DNA from: Chloroflexota bacterium
GTDB taxonomy: Bacteria > Chloroflexota > Limnocylindria > Limnocylindrales > CSP1-4
Direction: 5' to 3'
NCBI GenBank assembly: GCA_003169735.1
Contig: PNAP01000010.1
Coordinates: 1-64,000 of the forward strand
Length of the DNA: 64,000 nt
How positions within the stretch are numbered: position 1 is the stretch's first letter; each line of letters starts with the position of its first letter. The notes under the pieces are model-generated. The model was not told the origin of the DNA, ran no database searches, and was given only the letters and a program-made list of their open reading frames with translations. A program made the position numbers and the translations under genes. Positions 58,825-64,000 of this stretch are shown piece by piece.

Positions 58825-58842
58825 GCCCGTGCCGGCACGGGC
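58825..58842. repeat. 18-bp perfect palindrome in the 187-bp gap
   Basis: GCCCGTGCCGGCACGGGC, between the DUF499 gene end and the start of the 398-aa gene (90 bp upstream of its ATG). Could be an operator; no T-run, so a classical terminator is unlikely. Confidence 0.5.
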
Positions 58843-58922
58843 TACGCCGCGCAAGCCCTCTTCCTATCGGGCACTGTGGCGTTAGGTAGACATTGTCGCG
58901 CTTGCATCATCTGTCTCGAGGC

Positions 58923-61900
58923 CTACTCTTTGTCCCAGCCGAAGTCTTTGAAACGGAGGGTCTTGGCGTTCTCGGAGATGGTGCGGACGGTGTCGTCGGT
59001 GAAGCCGTCGGCGGCGGCGTGATCGGCTTCGACCTGGAGGGTGATGTGCAGTCGGACGTCGGTCTGCTGGGCGAGGCGGTCGATGACTTCATCGACGATC
59101 TTGATGAGTTCGGGCATGGGGCGACGAGGGTCGCTCAGCGCCACTTCGCCGTGGAACCGCTTGATGTGTCGCTCCGGTGGCGTCTCGGCCTCGGGGCCGG
59201 CAACCGGCGGCTTCGGGCCCTCCACGCCTGGCAGCGGGTCCGGTAGCGCCGAACCATCCACGATGAAGCTGGCCGACGTGATCGGCGTCTCGGCGACCCG
59301 GCCGGCGACAATACCCCCGTACTCCCCGGCCTCCTCACGCGCGGCCGCGTAGGCGAATGTCTCGGAGCGCCACAGCAGGCTCGACGACCCGTCGCGAACT
59401 GCACCTTCGAGGACTGAGACGTCTCGTAGGCGCGGCAGGTACGGATACTGGGCGAACCAACCCCATAGCTGCTTCAGCCCGAAGGCGTGGTCGGCGTCCC
59501 ACTTCTCCTTGAGCACGCCGTCGAGCACGAGCCGCAGGTTCACGCCGCCGAACTTCGTGATGAGGTGCTCCTCGTTGCGGAGCTTGGCCCCGGCGCGGAC
59601 GGCGATCGAGTCAGTCCCACCGGAGACCTTGATCGGCTGGAGGACGACCTTGGCGAGCGGATCGGCCTGCTGCGGGACGAGTAGCCAGTGGTAGGTCTCG
59701 GGGATCCTCGACTGCGCGGATTGGTCGGCGCCATCCCGCTGCGATTTCGCCTGGCTCCGCTGGAACCCGTCGAGGTTGAGCCGGCCGGCCTCTCCATCCG
59801 AGACGATCGATTCCCACGCCAAGAACTCGCGGACCGCCTGCGTGAGCTCGGCGAGGCGGAGGTGGTCGGCCGCCAGGAACACGACCATGTTCTGGTTTGT
59901 GCGAGCGCCCGCACCGCGTGACGCCAGGATCTCGGCCGCCGCGGTGATCGCCTTCGACACAGCGCCCTTGGCGTCGTGCGGGTACTCGGGCCCGAGCGCG
60001 ACGAGCGCGACCTCGTCCTCGTCGGGCACATCCGCGCCGGACTTGGGCGACGGGTGGACCCGGGCGAACGGGCCCCGGTCGGCCAGAAGCAGCTTCTTGA
60101 GCCGACTTTCGATCTCCATCTCGACCCGATCCGTCGATTGCTGCGCAGCACGGTCACGGGCGAGCTGATTGACCGAAGGCTGCGTCGCATACCAGTAGCG
60201 GCCGGCATCCTCGTACAGGTACGTCGCCTGCCCAGCGAGCCTGCGCAGCGCATCACCGAATGTCGCCGGCGTCTCTCCCGGCTGCACCGAACCGAGCAAG
60301 ATCCGCCGGTCGTCGATCCCACGATTGGCCGCCGATGGTATGGGCGCCGACCCCAGGAAGACCGCCCGCGCGACCCGGCGAGCCGCCGAGTACCGCCCGT
60401 ATGTCCCGGCGTTCTCTTGGTCCAGCCGAAGCGGCAGGGACCCGACGCCATCGACATCGGTCTCGATGATCGGCACCCATCCGTCGTCGAGGTATTGCGT
60501 CAGCTGCGGAAGGACGGTCGCGTCGTCGAGCGGGATCGCCGCCGGGAGGATGAGCAGGTTCCCGTCCTGGCGCTCCCAGAGCGCGTGGACCACGGCAGCC
60601 ATGAGTTTGAGTACGCCGCGCGTGCGCTGGAACCGTTCGAGGGTGGACCAATCGTTGAACAGAACGTCGAACAGCTCGGGGTGGATCGGGTAGCAGCTGC
60701 GGATGCGGTCGAGGTACGCCTTCTCCTTGGCCTCGGCCGGGAAGCTCCCGTGGTGCTGGGCGTACAACTCGCCGAAACGCTGGACGACCTCGTCCCTCCC
60801 CTTCGCTCCTTCAGGCGACAGCTGGTCGAAGAGCCGGCGTCGTACGATCTCGAAGGATTCCTGAGCGGCCGCCGGACGCCACGGAGCATCGACTCGATGG
60901 ACGACGTGCTTGAGCGATTCGAGCGCCTTCTGGCCACCTTCGCCGCCGACCTCGATGGCCGACGACGGGAGCGAAACGACGAGCATCGCACCCGGCACCT
61001 GGTCGATGGCACCCGTCAGTTGTTGGGCGAATGAAAGGGCCGCATCGAAGGTCCCACCGGGCAGATCGTCCTTGCCCCATTGGAGCCGGGCGTAGGTCAC
61101 CCATTCGTCGATGAGGACGACCACCGGGGCGTGTGCGGCAAGCAACGCACGAAGGGCAACGGCGCCGGGTGGCACGGCCTGTCGGTCCGCCTCGGCGACC
61201 GTCGCGAATGCCTTGGCGCCGCCGAGCTGCCAGGCGAGCTCGCCCCACAGCGTTCGGATCTCGGTCCCGTCCACCGTCTTCGGGGTGATGGGCGACATGT
61301 CCGTCCCGACAATGGCTGCGCGGGAGATCTTCGGCAGGCTCGTCACCTTAGCGTCGGTCAGCACGCGCTCGAGACCGGGCAGGCTCGCGATCTGGACCTT
61401 AGGGTCGGCGAGATGCCAGAGCGCGAGCATCGAGTGCGTCTTGCCGCCACCGAACGTGGTCTGCAAATCGATGACCGACTCGCCACCGGTCCCGGTCAGC
61501 CGCCGGAGCGCGCCCGTGAGGAGGAGCCGGAGTCCCTCGGTGAGGTACGTCCGGGAGAAGAACTCGCGGGGGTCGACGTACTCTTTGGCACCCTCGCCGC
61601 GCGCCACCTGCGCGAGATCCGCGGCAAACTCGGCCTGGCGAAAGTTGCCTGACGAAACGTCAGGGTGCGGGGTGGCGAGTGTCCGCCACGACGCGAGTCC
61701 CTTGAGCGGTTCGGCCGAGACTGCCGTTGCGCTGGAGGCCCGCTTTCCGTCCTTCTGATTGGCGATGGCGTTCTCCAGGCCAATCGCCGATCGGCTCTTT
61801 GCCAACTCGTCTGCCTGAGATGCGGAGACCGCACGAAGGAGCCGTTCGGCGGTGTCGTAGGCGCGATAGACGTCCTCGCCGCTGAATGGCTTGCCTGCCC

Positions 61901-62195
61901 CGTGCGCCCACCGATTCCGCGTGTCACGCAACTCGGACACATAGTTCCTCTCGGCCGCTCCGAGGGTCTTGCCAAGCGTCGCCGCCCAGTGGAACTGAAT
62001 CGCGTTGAGCAGGAACTGCGGGTCATTCGGGTTCGACGAGGCGGACGAACCGGTCGCCAACTGCCTGTCAGCGGCAACGACGGAGACCCAGGACGATCCA
62101 TACGCCTTCGTGAACTCCTCGTTCACAACCGGGCTGAGCCCGTTCGCGAGCGTGTCGAGCATCCGCCCGATCCGCTCCTTGTTTGTCAGGGCCAT
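58923..62195 (-). CDS. DUF499-type AAA+ ATPase with N-terminal Swt1-like HEPN domain
   Basis: 1090 aa from ATG 62195, with GGAGGTGG directly upstream; the longer frame back to 62342 overlaps the methylase. Residues ~1-125 resemble the Swt1 type of HEPN domain, with the RNase-type motif R93-N94-R-W-A-H98 inside LRDTRNRWAHGAG. The ATPase core has Walker A FGGGKTH at 248-254 (LQTTFGGGKTHSMLALWHL) and VVLIDEWVTYARL (Walker B-like). The C-terminal part ends in the DUF499 signature region TVRTISENAKTLRFKDF. COG1483 ATPases of this kind are encoded with COG1743 (DUF1156) methylases in defence-type loci. Starts 10 bp after the methylase stop. Confidence 0.85.
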   Translation of the reverse strand: MALTNKERIGRMLDTLANGLSPVVNEEFTKAYGSSWVSVVAADRQLATGSSASSNPNDPQFLLNAIQFHWAATLGKTLGAAERNYVSELRDTRNRWAHGAGKPFSGEDVYRAYDTAERLLRAVSASQADELAKSRSAIGLENAIANQKDGKRASSATAVSAEPLKGLASWRTLATPHPDVSSGNFRQAEFAADLAQVARGEGAKEYVDPREFFSRTYLTEGLRLLLTGALRRLTGTGGESVIDLQTTFGGGKTHSMLALWHLADPKVQIASLPGLERVLTDAKVTSLPKISRAAIVGTDMSPITPKTVDGTEIRTLWGELAWQLGGAKAFATVAEADRQAVPPGAVALRALLAAHAPVVVLIDEWVTYARLQWGKDDLPGGTFDAALSFAQQLTGAIDQVPGAMLVVSLPSSAIEVGGEGGQKALESLKHVVHRVDAPWRPAAAQESFEIVRRRLFDQLSPEGAKGRDEVVQRFGELYAQHHGSFPAEAKEKAYLDRIRSCYPIHPELFDVLFNDWSTLERFQRTRGVLKLMAAVVHALWERQDGNLLILPAAIPLDDATVLPQLTQYLDDGWVPIIETDVDGVGSLPLRLDQENAGTYGRYSAARRVARAVFLGSAPIPSAANRGIDDRRILLGSVQPGETPATFGDALRRLAGQATYLYEDAGRYWYATQPSVNQLARDRAAQQSTDRVEMEIESRLKKLLLADRGPFARVHPSPKSGADVPDEDEVALVALGPEYPHDAKGAVSKAITAAAEILASRGAGARTNQNMVVFLAADHLRLAELTQAVREFLAWESIVSDGEAGRLNLDGFQRSQAKSQRDGADQSAQSRIPETYHWLLVPQQADPLAKVVLQPIKVSGGTDSIAVRAGAKLRNEEHLITKFGGVNLRLVLDGVLKEKWDADHAFGLKQLWGWFAQYPYLPRLRDVSVLEGAVRDGSSSLLWRSETFAYAAAREEAGEYGGIVAGRVAETPITSASFIVDGSALPDPLPGVEGPKPPVAGPEAETPPERHIKRFHGEVALSDPRRPMPELIKIVDEVIDRLAQQTDVRLHITLQVEADHAAADGFTDDTVRTISENAKTLRFKDFGWDKE

Positions 62196-62205
62196 TCCAC
62201 CTCCA

Positions 62206-64000
62206 TCAAGTGTCGAGCCCCAAGCGGGACTGACCCGGCTGCCAACCAGCTGCCGAGTCGGCGCGACGGATAAGCTCGGGCCACGCAACAACGAGTGCGT
62301 TGTAAGCCAGCGCCTCGTCCGTCCAGCCTCTTCGCCCCGCAAGCTGGTACAGGCGATACGCGAGGTCGCGCGCCGTGTCGCCTGAACCTCTCAAACGACC
62401 AAGCAGCTCGCCAGCTGGTCCTTCGCCGTCAGTCAGGAGTAGGTGGACGAGGCGTTGAGTTGCCTCCCACGTTGGCAGTCTCGTGTCGTGTGACGGATCC
62501 CAATTCACGGTGTACTCGCGTCGCGCCAGCAAACGAACGCGCCCTCGAATGGCTGAAACGATTCCTGCCTCGACTAAACCAGGCACTGAGGTGTTCTTGG
62601 CGGTTGAGAGAGTCTCAGCGATTCCGTACTCGCCCTCGTGAAGTCCGAACTGCTCATACCAGGCAATAGCCCACCTTGTGTCGGCATCGAACTCACCTTC
62701 CTGCTCTGCCAGGATCTCGTCCAGGACCCCATTTATCAGAGCAAGCGCAGTTCGGACGCGCATCCCAGAGCCATCGGGCTCGAGCACCCTCGCGTACCGG
62801 CTGAAGACCGCCATCCCCGGGCCGATGGCCGATTGGGCCAGGTCCACGGGAGCGATGTTTCCACGCTGCAGCGTCCGAACTGCAACAGGCATCTCGCGCT
62901 TCAGGGCAGTAACGAAGTCCTTGCGGGCTACTACCTCGGCATCGAACTTGCGTGGCCGGCAAACGAGGACAATCGATGACGCGAGGGCATTTGACGCGGA
63001 CGCACGAGACCGCTGGGCCTGTTCGGTCCTCAGAGGCCATGTGCCGGTGACCGAATACCCCGCGGCGACCAAGCCTTCGAGCATCGTGGACCAACCCGTG
63101 CTTGCAACCACTATTGAACCGTCATCTTCCGCTGCGGACTCGACCTGCCTGAACGCGTAGTAGATCGTCGCAGGGCAGTCGGTCCCTTCGGTTGCGGCCC
63201 GAAGCGCCCGGAATGTTCGGCTCATTCCGGCATCGAAAAAGTCGCGCGCTGCAAGCCGACCACCCTGCCTTACGGGGTCCGCCACGAGCTCGGTCGCCTT
63301 AGGGGTAAGGAGGGTCTTGAATAGGTCGGGCCAGATTTGCCTCATCGAATGGCGCAGCCACACGTAGTAGAAGTCCGCCAGATCGGCATATGGCACGTTG
63401 TCGTAGTAAGGGGGATCAGTCGACGCAACGACATTTCGTCCCTCCATGCTCGCCGTTGCATCGGCCATCTCGACGAAAGCCGCGGTCACGGGAACGACCG
63501 CGCCCAACGCGTTTGCGACCCATTCAATAGCCGTCGCAAGCGTGACGGAACCGTGAGTGAGACTGGCCTCGGCGAAGTCCCAGGACATGGGAAAGGCCTG
63601 GCGGACAAATAGCTGCCTCAAGTTGGTGTTACCTGAATCCCATGATGCGAGACTGTTGTGGAAATCCGTTAAACGCGACACGGCGAGTGACAGGTATGTC
63701 GAAATGGCATCGGAGTATGCCTTAGCTCCTGTTCCGCCAGTCGCGAGACGAGTTCCCGAGAGCTCGAATCCCGCATCACCTGCGTCGCGGAGCACCTGGG
63801 CTGCGACGTTCGGAATCAGGTCAACAAGGGTCGTAAGCCCCACCAGCTGCCGATTGGTGAACAGGTCTGCAAATGACTGCATGCCGTACGTCGGCGGTGT
63901 CGAATGTCGGATGTTCCTGGAGAGATCGCCGGGCGGCACCCAGCTGGGAGTGTCCGCCACGTTTCGCATCGCGTCCGAGTGGTCGCCCGGAATGTAGCTT
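62206..64000 (-). CDS. DUF1156-type DNA methylase, C-terminal part (cut by window edge)
   Basis: About 598 codons in the window, open to the right edge, so the N-terminus and start are missing. The amino-methyltransferase motif IV is TDPPYYDNVPYADLADFYY (near 63400). The segment before it (WVPPGDLSRNIRHSTPPTYGM ... FADLFTNRQLVGLTTLVDLI) is typical of DUF1156/COG1743 adenine-specific methylases. After motif IV come FFDAGMSRTFRALR, YYAFRQVESAAEDDGSIVVASTGWSTMLEGLVAAGY and TWPLRTE. It modifies DNA, presumably to mark self in the same system as the DUF499 ATPase, whose gene follows 10 bp later. Composition is less GC-rich than the ATPase gene. Confidence 0.85.
   Translation of the reverse strand, partial: SYIPGDHSDAMRNVADTPSWVPPGDLSRNIRHSTPPTYGMQSFADLFTNRQLVGLTTLVDLIPNVAAQVLRDAGDAGFELSGTRLATGGTGAKAYSDAISTYLSLAVSRLTDFHNSLASWDSGNTNLRQLFVRQAFPMSWDFAEASLTHGSVTLATAIEWVANALGAVVPVTAAFVEMADATASMEGRNVVASTDPPYYDNVPYADLADFYYVWLRHSMRQIWPDLFKTLLTPKATELVADPVRQGGRLAARDFFDAGMSRTFRALRAATEGTDCPATIYYAFRQVESAAEDDGSIVVASTGWSTMLEGLVAAGYSVTGTWPLRTEQAQRSRASASNALASSIVLVCRPRKFDAEVVARKDFVTALKREMPVAVRTLQRGNIAPVDLAQSAIGPGMAVFSRYARVLEPDGSGMRVRTALALINGVLDEILAEQEGEFDADTRWAIAWYEQFGLHEGEYGIAETLSTAKNTSVPGLVEAGIVSAIRGRVRLLARREYTVNWDPSHDTRLPTWEATQRLVHLLLTDGEGPAGELLGRLRGSGDTARDLAYRLYQLAGRRGWTDEALAYNALVVAWPELIRRADSAAGWQPGQSRLGLDT

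Overview
The window is a high-GC, densely packed bacterial chromosome segment. It most likely comes from Chloroflexota (Limnocylindria-like), inferred from GC content, gene order and the many GTG/TTG starts; no rRNA or other marker here proves this. It combines core cell-wall/division and central-metabolism operons with one clear genomic island at the right end.

Region 1 (1-5262, minus strand) is a tightly coupled operon: a solute-binding-like membrane-anchored protein, a TelA (toxic-anion-resistance) protein, a lipoprotein joining a solute-binding-like region to a von Willebrand A domain, an XpaC-like membrane protein, and a Clp-type AAA+ ATPase cut by the left edge. It looks like an envelope-stress system. 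Region 2 (5316-12882) holds mostly single genes: a DUF4032 kinase-like protein, a cyclotransferase/glyoxalase fusion, a DinB-like protein, MsrA, a secreted repeat protein, a GNAT acetyltransferase and a UbiA prenyltransferase. Several are preceded by a TANNNT box only 6-9 nt before the start codon, which suggests leaderless mRNAs.

Region 3 (12892-23995) starts with chromosomal parB-parA. A 20-bp perfect palindrome lies inside parB and again at the start of the propionyl-CoA carboxylase biotin-carboxylase gene. It is not the canonical parS, but ParB also has an atypical recognition helix, so it is a good candidate for a divergent parS. A consensus DnaA box sits in the parA promoter region. Next come propionyl-CoA carboxylase (beta, biotin carboxylase, carrier), the large subunit of methylmalonyl-CoA mutase, methylmalonyl-CoA epimerase and a cyclase/ATPase regulator.

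Region 4 (24003-31946) continues the same carbon route: succinyl-CoA ligase (sucCD), NAD-type isocitrate dehydrogenase and succinate dehydrogenase sdhCDAB. Together with region 3 this gives propionyl-CoA to fumarate, apart from the B12-binding mutase subunit, which is absent. An RNase H / zinc-ribbon / metallo-beta-lactamase fusion ends the operon.

Region 5 (32225-33263) contains the RNase P RNA gene, a tandem palindromic repeat that also occurs near sucC, and a small Cys-containing protein gene. Region 6 (33560-51712) is a full dcw cluster with a recognisable promoter and MraZ operator: mraZ, rsmH, a 67-aa gene, ftsL-like, ftsI, murF, mraY, murD, ftsW, murG, murB, ddl, ftsQ, ftsA, ftsZ, yggS, yggT, yggU. 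murE and murC are missing from it.

Region 7 (51770-64000) is a genomic island at a tRNA-Val(CAC) gene. A large serine recombinase reads into the tRNA in antisense. Beyond it lie unrecognised genes of lower GC and a defence-type operon: a DUF1156 DNA methylase (cut by the right edge) followed by a DUF499 ATPase with an N-terminal Swt1-like HEPN domain. The far end of the island and any further defence genes lie outside the window.
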